Assembly (NCBI GenBank): GCA_021797495.1
Contig: JAJZZO010000009.1
Location: forward strand, 1-64,000
Reading direction: 5' to 3'
Origin: Microcaldota archaeon
GTDB taxonomy: Archaea; Micrarchaeota; Micrarchaeia; Micrarchaeales; Micrarchaeaceae
DNA length: 64,000 nucleotides
Shown here: positions 26,673-34,776 of the stretch, in pieces
How the letters are laid out: each line of letters starts with the position of its first letter
Position numbering within the stretch: the stretch's first letter is position 1
Translations under genes and position numbers: made by a program
The notes under the pieces: generated by a model
Seen by the model: only the letters and a program-made list of their open reading frames with translations
The model's database searches: none
What the model was told of the DNA's origin: nothing

Positions 26673-27188
26673 CTATTTCGTTATCTCGGCCACTATCTCG
26701 TCGCTTGCGCTGTTCTGCGGCATTACTATGTAATCCGCGCCAGCCTCTATCATTTTCTCCCTCACGAGCCTGTCATTGGCTCTTGTCGCTATGAAAATGT
26801 TTTTGTTCATGTCTCTTGCGGTCAATACTGCAAAAAGGTTCTTCGCGTCGTTGTCCATGGCTATCGCTATAGCTTTGGCGGTCGCTACTCCCGCGTTTTT
26901 AAGCACGTGCGAAGATGTGGCATCTCCCTCTATGACCGTATAACCTTTCTCAATGCTCTTTTTTGCTACTTCGTGGTCGTATTCGACAATGACGAATTTT
27001 ATTCCGTGCTCCAAGAGGGTTTCTACAATCCTCTGGCCCACTACGCCGTATCCGCAGACTATCGTATGGCCCGATAACATTTCCAATAAAACACCCTGGT
27101 CTCTGCTGAAAAATGGCAATTTAAATTTAAATACTGTTGTATACTTTTCAAGCCGAGTCAAAAGGGGTCTAAGGCAAAGAGCTGTCAA
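26673..27188 (-). CDS. RCK (TrkA-N) NAD-binding protein without full membrane part
   Basis: The product has 171 residues from TTG 27188; an in-frame stop lies a few codons upstream. A linker-like N-terminus (LEKYTTVFKFKLPFFSRDQGVLLEML) leads into an intact RCK-N: HTIVCGYGVVGQRIVETLLEHGIKFVIVEYD, with a canonical GYGVVG loop, then EGDATSSHVLKNAG. It is therefore the one of the three neighbouring RCK proteins expected to bind NAD(H). The linker resembles what follows TM2 in 2TM-RCK channels, so the gene may be a truncated channel. The att-like repeat at 27228 lies just upstream and could mark where the 5' part was lost. Confidence 0.72.
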   Translation of the reverse strand: MTALCLRPLLTRLEKYTTVFKFKLPFFSRDQGVLLEMLSGHTIVCGYGVVGQRIVETLLEHGIKFVIVEYDHEVAKKSIEKGYTVIEGDATSSHVLKNAGVATAKAIAIAMDNDAKNLFAVLTARDMNKNIFIATRANDRLVREKMIEAGADYIVMPQNSASDEIVAEITK

Positions 27189-27227
27189 CAGAACATATGC
27201 CTAGTCAAAACAAGCAGACAATAGAAT

Positions 27228-27242
27228 ATAATTAGCTCCAGC
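27228..27242 (+). repeat. tRNA-Gln 3'-end duplicate (att-like, distal copy)
   Basis: ATAATTAGCTCCAGC repeats exactly the 3' end and flank of tRNA-Gln(CUG) at 28105-28119, in the same orientation and 877 bp away on the 3' side of the tRNA gene. The segment between them holds a single gene. Confidence 0.65.
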
Positions 27243-27301
27243 ATAATACCATTGCATACTGGTATTTATACGGTAGTTTGCACGTATTCTAGTATACAGA
27301 C

Positions 27302-28078
27302 CTATGAAAAATTAAGGTATAACGGAAGATGGTCTGAAACCTCGTCTTGTAACACTCTGAATTCATTCACATTTATGTCGTTAGAAACGAATGCGTAATC
27401 TGCGAATTTACCCTTGCTCAATCTAGGGTACAGGGAACTTCTAGTCGATTGCACATTATTCCTTTTAATCAGGTTTAACATGCCGGAGTCCTCTATCATC
27501 TCTATGCTTTTCGTCTCTGGTGAAAGGTTGAAATCACCTACCAAAACTCTTCTCTCAGATGTTCTTGACAGAAACTCCACAATTTTTTCGGACTGGTACA
27601 ATCTTTCAGGTGTATCTCTTTTGCCTACTTGTTGCCAAAGGCCGTGGATGTTACCTATGCATAGATCTTTATCAACCATTATGTACTGAATGGCTGAAGA
27701 AAGTGTGAAACTTTCTCCTTCGAAATCAACCTTAACCGGTTTCGATGTTAAAACAAATCCATTGTCGTTTATCTGCATTCCCCTTCTGTAAAAGATGGCT
27801 AGACGCTCCCCATCTTCTGTGGTTGTGAGTGGATTACCGAGTATGCTGTCAAAATCAGTCAGTACAGATTTGAGTTTGGAGTATAGGTCTGGCACATCAT
27901 CATATGAACTACCTGAATGCGCCTTTTTCAACTTTTTGAATTGGGGGTTGGCGTCCCCCGCTTCAGATAAAACCTCCTGGAAGCAGAAGACATCGATATC
28001 TGGGGCTTTTTCTTTCAAGAACGGTACGAGTTTGTCGTACACCCTGCCGGCCCATAAGTTCAAGGATAATAGTTTCAT
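27302..28078 (-). CDS. Endonuclease/exonuclease/phosphatase (EEP) family protein
   Basis: The product has 258 residues. It keeps the DNase I-like catalytic set: SLNLWAG (Asn7), FQEVL (Glu35), GNIHGLW, VGDFNL (Asp/Asn pair) and the terminal SDHLPLYL (Asp-His). The fold hydrolyses phosphodiester or phosphomonoester bonds with a divalent metal; members act on DNA, lipids or inositol phosphates, and the substrate is not predictable here. No signal peptide is present, so it is cytoplasmic. The gene lies alone between two copies of the tRNA-Gln 3' end, which suggests acquisition by site-specific integration. Confidence 0.85.
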   Translation of the reverse strand: MKLLSLNLWAGRVYDKLVPFLKEKAPDIDVFCFQEVLSEAGDANPQFKKLKKAHSGSSYDDVPDLYSKLKSVLTDFDSILGNPLTTTEDGERLAIFYRRGMQINDNGFVLTSKPVKVDFEGESFTLSSAIQYIMVDKDLCIGNIHGLWQQVGKRDTPERLYQSEKIVEFLSRTSERRVLVGDFNLSPETKSIEMIEDSGMLNLIKRNNVQSTRSSLYPRLSKGKFADYAFVSNDINVNEFRVLQDEVSDHLPLYLNFS

Positions 28079-28104
28079 AATACCAACATTGAATTCAACA
28101 TAAA

Positions 28105-28119
28105 ATAATTAGCTCCAGC
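28105..28119 (+). repeat. tRNA-Gln 3'-end direct repeat (proximal copy)
   Basis: ATAATTAGCTCCAGC spans the 3' end of tRNA-Gln(CUG) and matches the copy at 27228-27242. Confidence 0.65.
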
Positions 28120-28213
28120 CAGATTCGAACTGGCGTTTACGGCTCCAGAGGCCGCCGTCCTTTTATGGTGGCATATGCATTGAAATATGCCATGACCACT
28201 AGACGATGGAGCT
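28110..28213 (-). tRNA. tRNA-Gln(CUG) with D-loop intron
   Basis: The minus strand gives acceptor AGCTCCA/TGGAGCT with discriminator A. The D stem is GTCT/GGAC, the anticodon stem GCGGC/GCCGT encloses CTCTGGA (anticodon CUG), and the T-arm is GCCAG-TTCGAAT-CTGGC. The stretch GGCGGCCTCTGGAGCCG is typical of archaeal tRNA-Gln. A cloverleaf forms only if about 31-32 nt are removed from the D-loop. The gene's 3' end is duplicated 877 bp away. The promoter is probably the AT-rich sequence at 28225-28250. Confidence 0.9.
28162..28193 (-). other. Intron in the D-loop of tRNA-Gln
   Basis: The insert begins ATGGCATAT, contains the complementary ATATGCCA and ends CCATAA(A). GTGG in the D-loop pairs with CCAT, with a 3-nt bulge TCA on the 5' side and A-rich bulge on the 3' side. 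That is close to a bulge-helix-bulge substrate for the archaeal splicing endonuclease. Exact ends are uncertain by 1-2 nt. Confidence 0.8.
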
Positions 28214-28269
28214 AATCGCATATTATTTTGTCGCATGCATTTTAATACCTTGCCGATAAATTAACCCAT

Positions 28270-28965
28270 ATGCAGTATCGACCAAACATAACAAAGTCAG
28301 AAGAGATAAAGCAGATAATCATGGCTGATGCCGCGCTTACGATAGCGTTTTCCCTAGCACTTGCCGGGGGCATATTCGGGAAGCTGGGAGCCGTTATAGT
28401 GCTGCTGCCTATGGCATTTGTGGCAGTGACGCTGAGCTTCGTGCTCCACGAGCTGATGCATAAGTATACCGCGCAGCATTACGGCGCGATAGCGGCATTC
28501 CAGACATCCAGGATGGGATTGCTCATAACACTTGGCACGAGCATATTCGGCTTCCTTTTCGGGATTCCGGGTGCGACAGTAATATACACAAATTCGTTCA
28601 CCGTAAAGCAGAACGGAATAACGTCGCTTGCAGGGCCGCTGACGAATTTTGCAGTATTCGCCGTTTTCTTCGTTTTATTCCTATTTACGCCACCGCTCTC
28701 GTACATAAACGAGCTGGCTGCGCTTGTAATGTTCATAAGCATACTGCTGGCATTTTTCAACATGCTTCCGATAATGCCTCTAGACGGTGCGAAGGTGTTG
28801 CACTGGAGCAAGGAGGTATATTTTTCAGCGCTCGGGGTTATATTGGCATTAATGGGTGTTGCGTACTATTCATTGTTTAAAAACGTAACCGGGATGATAA
28901 CTGAGATAGTGTTCATGCTTTTCATAGCAGTATTTTTCTCCATGTTCTACAGGAACGTATTGTGA
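28270..28965 (+). CDS. Site-2 protease-like M50 metalloprotease
   Basis: The product has 231 residues with about six membrane helices. The zinc motif HELMH is at residues 60-64 inside a helix, and the second motif NMLPIMPLDGAKVL supplies the third zinc ligand Asp. GPLTNFAVFAV matches the conserved Gly-Pro-x-x-N helix of the family. Such proteases cut transmembrane segments within the bilayer; the substrate is unknown. The gene is divergent from tRNA-Gln and stands about 115 nt before the coiled-coil gene of the second pilus locus. Confidence 0.9.
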   Translation: MQYRPNITKSEEIKQIIMADAALTIAFSLALAGGIFGKLGAVIVLLPMAFVAVTLSFVLHELMHKYTAQHYGAIAAFQTSRMGLLITLGTSIFGFLFGIPGATVIYTNSFTVKQNGITSLAGPLTNFAVFAVFFVLFLFTPPLSYINELAALVMFISILLAFFNMLPIMPLDGAKVLHWSKEVYFSALGVILALMGVAYYSLFKNVTGMITEIVFMLFIAVFFSMFYRNVL

Positions 28966-29080
28966 TGATGGGCAATATGCTGCATTTGGCCACTAACGTT
29001 CTTGCCGCATACAAAAAGCAAAACATAACCTATAAAGGTATTTAAGCCTAAGTAGAGAATAATAATCGGTGCATTCGGGA

Positions 29081-30379
29081 ATGGAGCAGAATACCAAATC
29101 AGAGGCTAGGACCACCATAGACACAATGCTGGAACTTATAAGGTCAAAAGGCAGGATGGACCTGAACAGCATAGCTGCAGCTTTGGGTATAGCCCCTAGT
29201 GTGGTAGAAGGATGGGCAAAAGTCCTGGAATCCGGCAACCTTGTCAAGATAAGCTACGAAGTAGGCAAGATGTATGTATCTTCGGTAGAACTTAGCAAAG
29301 ACGAGCTCCAGGCGCTGGAAACGAAGACCGAGCAGCAAAAGTTCATATTATCCGAGGAACTGGAATCGGATATCCTGAGCATAGACAAGCTTTCGCAGTC
29401 TCTTAGGGACGTAGAATCAAACATAACCTCTTTCGAGCAAAATCTGCAGAAGGAATCTCCCGATGCAAGGAAAAAAATAGAGGAACTTTCAAAGCTGTAT
29501 GCACAGCTGAAGACGTATCAATCGAACATAGACTCAATAAAGAAAGGGATAAACTCCGACTATGACAACATGGAAAAGAAATTCAATGAGATCATGGGCA
29601 AACTGGACAAGGTTATAGCACAGGAACAAAAAGCCAAAGGTGGCATACCGGAAACCATGCAGGGGAGCATAAACAATGCCAAGGCTGCTCTGCAAGAACT
29701 CGAAGTGGTAAAAAAGAACGTTTCGCAAAGCATAGAGGACACCAGGAAAGACCTGGAAAACCAGCTGAAACAGGAGAGCGCAAGGCTCGACGCGATAATG
29801 AAGCAGTCGCACGAACAGCTCGAAAGCTCGTTCAAGGAGCTGGAGAAGCAGGTCGGTTCTTACAAGGGGGACATAAGGGAGCTTAAGACATTGCAAACTG
29901 AGGAGGAGCAGCTGTCAAAGAAGCTGAAGCAGCAACATGCGGAATTCAACTCAAATTATTCAAAACTCGAGCAATCGCTGAAAGACGCGATTGCTAAATT
30001 CTCGCCAAAGTACGAGGAAGCGATGGCGGAACTCAACAAGGTTATGGAAAGCGCGGGATCGCTTGGCGAGGTCATAAAAAGCATGGGCGATTTGAAAGCT
30101 GAGATTGCTGAGCTAGGGCCCAAGCTTAACGATTACAAGCAGGAAATGCAGAAGCTGGAGGACCAGACGAATGCGCTACACGCTATGAGGAACCTAACTC
30201 CTTCACAAAAGGATGAAAAGCTTTCAGAGCTAAAGTCCAAGAGCGACAACATACACGATGATTTGAAAAAGAGGAAATCCAGGATATCGTCATCGTTAAA
30301 AAACATACAAGATGTTACCGGGAAAATGAGCGGCAAGAAAAATAACGATGTTAAGAATGATTCGAAAGGCAAAGATTGA
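29081..30379 (+). CDS. Winged-helix plus long coiled-coil protein, first gene of second pilus/secretion operon
   Basis: ATG 29081 gives 432 residues (GTG 29069 is an alternative). Residues about 1-70 form a winged-helix-like domain: DTMLELIRSKGRMDLNSIAAAL, then GIAPSVVEGWAKVLESGNLVKI. From about 85 to the end the chain is almost continuous coiled coil (SEELESDILSIDKLSQSL, LENQLKQESARLDAIMK, IAELGPKLNDYKQEMQKL). A TATA-like TATAAAGGTATTTAAG lies at 29031-29046. It ends 10 nt before the secretion ATPase gene. A structural or scaffolding role next to the motor is possible; the DNA-binding head could instead mark a regulator. No named family. Confidence 0.7.
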   Translation: MEQNTKSEARTTIDTMLELIRSKGRMDLNSIAAALGIAPSVVEGWAKVLESGNLVKISYEVGKMYVSSVELSKDELQALETKTEQQKFILSEELESDILSIDKLSQSLRDVESNITSFEQNLQKESPDARKKIEELSKLYAQLKTYQSNIDSIKKGINSDYDNMEKKFNEIMGKLDKVIAQEQKAKGGIPETMQGSINNAKAALQELEVVKKNVSQSIEDTRKDLENQLKQESARLDAIMKQSHEQLESSFKELEKQVGSYKGDIRELKTLQTEEEQLSKKLKQQHAEFNSNYSKLEQSLKDAIAKFSPKYEEAMAELNKVMESAGSLGEVIKSMGDLKAEIAELGPKLNDYKQEMQKLEDQTNALHAMRNLTPSQKDEKLSELKSKSDNIHDDLKKRKSRISSSLKNIQDVTGKMSGKKNNDVKNDSKGKD

Positions 30380-30389
30380 GTGGTAAAGG

Positions 30390-32036
30390 ATGGCTAAGAT
30401 AAAACCTGCAGACAATATAAATACTCCTGACAAGAAAGAACCAGAAGACGCGGAAAACTCCACGAATGCCAAAAGCTCTGAAAGTGAAAAAGATACAGGA
30501 GCAGATAAAGAAAATCCGAAAACAGCCGCTGTGGCCGCTCCAGAAAAATCAGAAAAGATACTAGAGCACTATCCGTTAAATGCGCACGGCATGGCGATAG
30601 ATGTCATAATAAAAACCAATCCTAACGAGTTCGTGCCTACGTACAACGTAACGTTTGAGGGCGTCAGCGAAGCAACAAAGTTGCTTTTGCTCTCTTTTAG
30701 GAGGGAACTAGTCTCTATGGTGCCCATGGACCCTACAAAGGTGGAAATACAGTCTTACGTTGAAGAGCTCAACAAGCGGTACGTCCAGTCGAGCAAAATA
30801 CTTATAGACAGATACCTGCCAAATACCGACGAGAAGACGAAGGACGTGCTTACTGCATACATACTGAACATGATGCTTGGCCTGGGCGACCTGGAAGTCC
30901 CGCTGTCGGATGAAAACCTTGAAGAAATAGCCGTCAACGGTTCGAAAAGCAACATATGGGTTTTCCACAAAAGGATAGGCTGGTGCAAGACAAACATAAA
31001 ACCGGCAAGCGAAGAGGCGATATACGATCAGGCGGAGCAGATTGGCAGGCGCGTCGGAAGGGAGTTGAACAACCTCGCGCCTCTCATGGACGCAGAATTG
31101 GTCGATGGATCAAGGGTCAATGCCACTTTGTATCCGATATCGCAAATCGGCAACACCATAACGATAAGGAAATTCGCCAAGAACCCGTGGACCATGCCCG
31201 CTCTCGTAAAATCGGGAAGCCTGCCGCCGGAGCTTGCAGGGCTTCTGTGGTTGTGCATACAAAACGAAATAAGCATATTGATATCCGGAGGAACTGCCAG
31301 CGGTAAAACCTCTTTCTTGAATGCGTCGAGCGTTTTCTTCCCGCCGACACGAAGGATAATATCTGTCGAGGAAACCAGGGAGCTTGCGCTTCCCGACTCG
31401 CTGCAGTGGGTGGCCATGGTATCCAGGCAGCCTAACCCTGAAGGCAAGGGCGAGGTTACGCTCTACGATCTCATGATAAACGCCCTCAGACAGAGACCTG
31501 ATATAATGCTCGTTGGAGAGATAAGGACTGGCAAGGACGCGGAAACGCTGTTCGAAGCCATACACACTGGACACTCCGTCTATGCTACAGTGCACGCTGA
31601 TAACGCGCAGGATACTGTAGTGAGGATGACAAACCCGCCTATTGCAACACCGAAGATACAGATGAATGCCCTGGGTGCCATAGTCAGTCTTTTCAGGCAC
31701 AGGAGCAAGGGCATAAGGCGTACCCTCGAATTTGCAGAGGTGCTCAGAACCGGGGACGCCAACGTCCTATATAGGTGGAACATGAGGGATGATACATTTG
31801 CACAGATAAGCGATCTCACAAACCTTGCTGAGGTGCTTTCGCTATACGGCGGCTACACCAAGACCGAAATAGCGGAAGAGGTCACGATGAGGGCAAAGAT
31901 AATAAGGTGGATGATAAAGTACAAGGTTACCGACATAAACGATGCGGGATTCCTTATAGCGAACCACTACATGAACAAGGACAGGGTGATAGACCTTGTC
32001 AACCATGACGTACCATATTCAAAAGAGTTGTTTTGA
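30390..32036 (+). CDS. Type II/IV secretion ATPase (GspE/TadA/FlaI family), second copy
   Basis: The product has 548 residues. An acidic disordered head (1-60) is followed by an N-terminal domain (about 65-200). The core contains LEEIAVNGSKSNIWVFHKRIGW, Walker A ISGGTASGKTSFLN (Lys306), Asp box SVEETREL, Walker B PDIMLVGEIRTGKDAETLFEAIHTGH and His box VYATVHAD. This is the canonical archaeal motor for type IV pili or protein secretion. It is much closer to the standard family than the first ATPase at 8487. Its stop overlaps the next start (TGATG), and platform proteins follow. Confidence 0.94.
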   Translation: MAKIKPADNINTPDKKEPEDAENSTNAKSSESEKDTGADKENPKTAAVAAPEKSEKILEHYPLNAHGMAIDVIIKTNPNEFVPTYNVTFEGVSEATKLLLLSFRRELVSMVPMDPTKVEIQSYVEELNKRYVQSSKILIDRYLPNTDEKTKDVLTAYILNMMLGLGDLEVPLSDENLEEIAVNGSKSNIWVFHKRIGWCKTNIKPASEEAIYDQAEQIGRRVGRELNNLAPLMDAELVDGSRVNATLYPISQIGNTITIRKFAKNPWTMPALVKSGSLPPELAGLLWLCIQNEISILISGGTASGKTSFLNASSVFFPPTRRIISVEETRELALPDSLQWVAMVSRQPNPEGKGEVTLYDLMINALRQRPDIMLVGEIRTGKDAETLFEAIHTGHSVYATVHADNAQDTVVRMTNPPIATPKIQMNALGAIVSLFRHRSKGIRRTLEFAEVLRTGDANVLYRWNMRDDTFAQISDLTNLAEVLSLYGGYTKTEIAEEVTMRAKIIRWMIKYKVTDINDAGFLIANHYMNKDRVIDLVNHDVPYSKELF

Positions 32037-32668
32037 TGGCTGTACAAGAGGGCTATGTGCAAAGCGAATACGAGCAGATTGCGGCTTACATAAAGCAGGT
32101 AGAGCAATCGTCGCAAAAGCCGCAGCAATCCGCAATAGACATCTCAAAGCTTTTTGCCGAGGGAGAAAGCAATAATTCTCCGACGTATCTTGACCTGCTG
32201 GGCAGGATAGATTCCATTGAAAGCAGCAGGGACGGGCAGCGCATAAGGTCGCAAAAGACAATGCCGAAGGAATCGCAGCTTATCTCTTCCGGCGTGTCGC
32301 AGTCAAGCAGGGCATCTGTAATGCCGCTTGCAGAGCAGCAGAGTTTCGAGGTTCCGGAATCGAAAAAGCAGCAGCAAAAGACCAAAGTCAAATTCAACGA
32401 GAAAGATCTCGTGCTCCCGAAGCTGTCCATCGCGGACCAGATATCCGAGCTAGAGCGCATAATAGAAGGCTTAAAAGAGCAGGTTTTCGACGATAGTCAC
32501 AAGGAAGTGGTGTTGCAGGAAGTATACGGGCTAAGCGCCCATATAGACAAGAATTCCAAGGATCTCAGGAAGAGGCGCATAACGCTTAACCAAACGGAGC
32601 AATCGCTGTGGGCGCTAAGGCAGCAGCGCATTGATGAGGCCATGAGCCTGATAAACGCAGGTGCCTAG
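32036..32668 (+). CDS. Cytoplasmic hypothetical protein of the secretion operon
   Basis: ATG 32036 overlaps the ATPase stop, giving 210 residues. The N-terminal half is Gln/Ser-rich and probably disordered. The C-terminal half is helical (LSIADQISELERIIEGLKEQVF, QTEQSLWALRQQRIDEAMSLINAG). There is no membrane segment or signal. Its position between motor and platform genes suggests an accessory factor of the complex. I do not recognise the family. Confidence 0.7.
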   Translation: MAVQEGYVQSEYEQIAAYIKQVEQSSQKPQQSAIDISKLFAEGESNNSPTYLDLLGRIDSIESSRDGQRIRSQKTMPKESQLISSGVSQSSRASVMPLAEQQSFEVPESKKQQQKTKVKFNEKDLVLPKLSIADQISELERIIEGLKEQVFDDSHKEVVLQEVYGLSAHIDKNSKDLRKRRITLNQTEQSLWALRQQRIDEAMSLINAGA

Positions 32669-32670
32669 TG

Positions 32671-33702
32671 ATGTTCGGAAAGAAAAAACCGAAAGTTGTC
32701 AACGTAAACGGACAGGACATAACGCTGCAGCCGAAGCCAGGGATAGGGTCAAAGCTTTTCCAACAGTCTGCGCAAAAATCTGTGCAACCATCGCAACAAG
32801 CGCCCCAATATGGGTCAGGCATAAATCCGATATCTCAGGGTCAGAAGCAGAGCCAGCAGAAGCGCCCGGGCAGATGGCATCTTTTTGTCGAAGGGATAGG
32901 CGCAAAGCACAAGGGTCTGGAACAAACACTCAGGGACCAGGGAATAAAAGGAACCATGTATTCCTTCGTGCAGAGGATGATAATAGCCGCAATGATGATA
33001 GGGCTGGTGCTCGGAATAACATTCTACGTGCTTTTCATACATCTCGGTCTTCTGTTACCCGAGGCTGTGGTGCTCGCGGCCCTGCTCGGGTTCATGGTAT
33101 TCTACATGGGAATGAATATGTTCCTGAATTTCCCAAAGCACAAGACCAAGAAGAACGCAAAGGGCGTGGAGAAGGACATACTGTTCGCTGCCAGAGATAT
33201 GATTATAGCTCTTCGTTCAGGAATGCCGCTCTTCAACACATTGGTTTCTATAAGCTCAGGTTACGGGGATGCGAGCAGGGAATTCCAGAAAGTCGTCGAG
33301 CGCGTGCAGCTCGGAATGCCGTTGGAAGAGGCCATAGACCAGACGATAGCCGAAAGCAAGAGCGATTCCTTCAGGAGGATAATGTTGCAAGCTTCCGTGA
33401 GCATCAAATCCGGGGGAGACGTTGTCGCCGCGCTCCAGAGCGTCATAGACCAGCTTTCCGAAGAGCGTGTCATAGAGCTCAGGAGGTACGGCCAGAGGCT
33501 TAACGCCATAGCCATGTTCTACATGCTTTTCGGGGTTATACTGCCGAGCATGGGTATAGCCGTGGTTACAATACTCACCACGTTCATAGCGCTTTTCACA
33601 GTAACGCCCCAGCTTCTTGAAGGGGGCTTGATAGCTATAGGTTTCCTGCAGATAGTGTTCCTGCAGATGATAAGGGGCTCAAGGCCGTCGTTCTCCACGT
33701 GA
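32671..33702 (+). CDS. Pilus platform protein, T2SF/TadC family
   Basis: ATG 32671 (GTG 32668 overlaps the upstream stop) gives 343 residues. A Gln-rich cytoplasmic head of about 75 residues precedes two membrane helices (about 105-150). The T2SF domain is RDMIIALRSGMPLFNTLVSISS, then FQKVVERVQLGMPLEEAIDQ, then MLQASVSIKSGGDVVAAL. Two further helices (about 280-335) follow. GMPLEEAI and SIKSGGD are family hallmarks. It forms the membrane base on which the ATPase acts. Confidence 0.88.
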   Translation: MFGKKKPKVVNVNGQDITLQPKPGIGSKLFQQSAQKSVQPSQQAPQYGSGINPISQGQKQSQQKRPGRWHLFVEGIGAKHKGLEQTLRDQGIKGTMYSFVQRMIIAAMMIGLVLGITFYVLFIHLGLLLPEAVVLAALLGFMVFYMGMNMFLNFPKHKTKKNAKGVEKDILFAARDMIIALRSGMPLFNTLVSISSGYGDASREFQKVVERVQLGMPLEEAIDQTIAESKSDSFRRIMLQASVSIKSGGDVVAALQSVIDQLSEERVIELRRYGQRLNAIAMFYMLFGVILPSMGIAVVTILTTFIALFTVTPQLLEGGLIAIGFLQIVFLQMIRGSRPSFST

Positions 33703-33706
33703 TCAT

Positions 33707-34717
33707 ATGGCAAAAAACATATTCAGCAGAATAAATTTCGAAAGGCTCGTTTCAAGGAGCGTAGCGCGCTTCATATCCAAAACGCTTGACCTTGCCGGCT
33801 CCAAGATGGACGTCAATACGTTTGTCGGGATAGTGATAGTCGGAGGCTTTGCGACTTTGATAGCGTTGGCATTTAGCTTATTTTTTGTAATGCATTTGAA
33901 CTTCCTAATATCTTTTGTCGGAGGAATAGGTGCCGCCATCATGTTCGGGGTTGTAATGTACATGATGCTAAACTACAAGATAGACCAAAGGAAGACTTTC
34001 GTGGAATCCATACTTCCTGATTATTTTTCACTCGCGGCGGCAAACCTCAAGAGTGGGATATCTCTGGACAGGTCAATGCTTCTTGCGGCAAGGCCGGAAT
34101 TCAAATATTTCTCTAACGACGTGCAAACAATGAACAGGAACGTCTTCGGCGGAGAGACTTTTGAGAATTCATTGAAAGACCTCGCGGGAAAATACAACTC
34201 CAGCAACTTCCAGCATTCTGTAAGGATGATGATAGAAGCGCAGAAATACGGAGGCGCAATGGCCGACCTCATGGAGCAACTGTCTAAAGACATGAGGAGC
34301 CAGCAGATGATTCAGAAAGAGGTTTCGGGTCAACTGCTTATGTACAGCCTTTTCATAGCCTTTGCTGGGCTCATAGCAGCGCCTGTGCTATACGGGCTCA
34401 CGAGCCAGATGATTGTTATAACCGATACCGTGTGGAAGGGAATACTCGCCTCAAACCCAGGAGGGCTTCCAACAACCGGCGTATCGTTCCTCAAACCGAG
34501 CCCGCCCAAGATAAGCCCTACCGTGTACCACGATTTTTCGTTGGTGGCAATAGCTATCATAACGGGATTCGCTGCGCTCATAATGTCTACTATATCCTCT
34601 GGAAGCACTACCAAGGGCATGAGGCTTGTGCCTGTATTCATAATCGTGGGCCTTGGCATATACTTTGTAGTCGGAGGGGTTATAGCTTCGCTGTTCAGCA
34701 GCTTCGGCAGCCTCTGA
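33707..34717 (+). CDS. Pilus platform protein, T2SF/TadC family, second subunit
   Basis: The product has 336 residues and starts 4 nt after the previous gene. Two N-terminal helices (about 40-90) precede a T2SF domain: FSLAAANLKSGISLDRSMLLAA, then FENSLKDLAGKYNSSNFQHSV, then MIEAQKYGGAMADLMEQLSKDM. Three C-terminal helices follow. It is probably the partner of the preceding subunit, so this locus, like the first one, uses two single-repeat platform proteins. It ends the plus-strand operon; a 9-bp hairpin follows at 34777. Confidence 0.87.
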   Translation: MAKNIFSRINFERLVSRSVARFISKTLDLAGSKMDVNTFVGIVIVGGFATLIALAFSLFFVMHLNFLISFVGGIGAAIMFGVVMYMMLNYKIDQRKTFVESILPDYFSLAAANLKSGISLDRSMLLAARPEFKYFSNDVQTMNRNVFGGETFENSLKDLAGKYNSSNFQHSVRMMIEAQKYGGAMADLMEQLSKDMRSQQMIQKEVSGQLLMYSLFIAFAGLIAAPVLYGLTSQMIVITDTVWKGILASNPGGLPTTGVSFLKPSPPKISPTVYHDFSLVAIAIITGFAALIMSTISSGSTTKGMRLVPVFIIVGLGIYFVVGGVIASLFSSFGSL

Positions 34718-34776
34718 AAACGCAACAGCACAGCAGCGAAGCTACAAACCAAACACTTATGTAGTGCCTACAACGG

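Noticed and set aside
28961-29068. TGATGA near 28963 considered as a C/D box RNA
   Set aside because: No matching D box (CTGA) or second box pair at proper spacing was found; it overlaps the protease stop codon.
31110-31700. 196-codon minus-strand frame inside the second secretion ATPase
   Set aside because: Antisense to Walker A/B-containing coding sequence; no recognisable features of its own.
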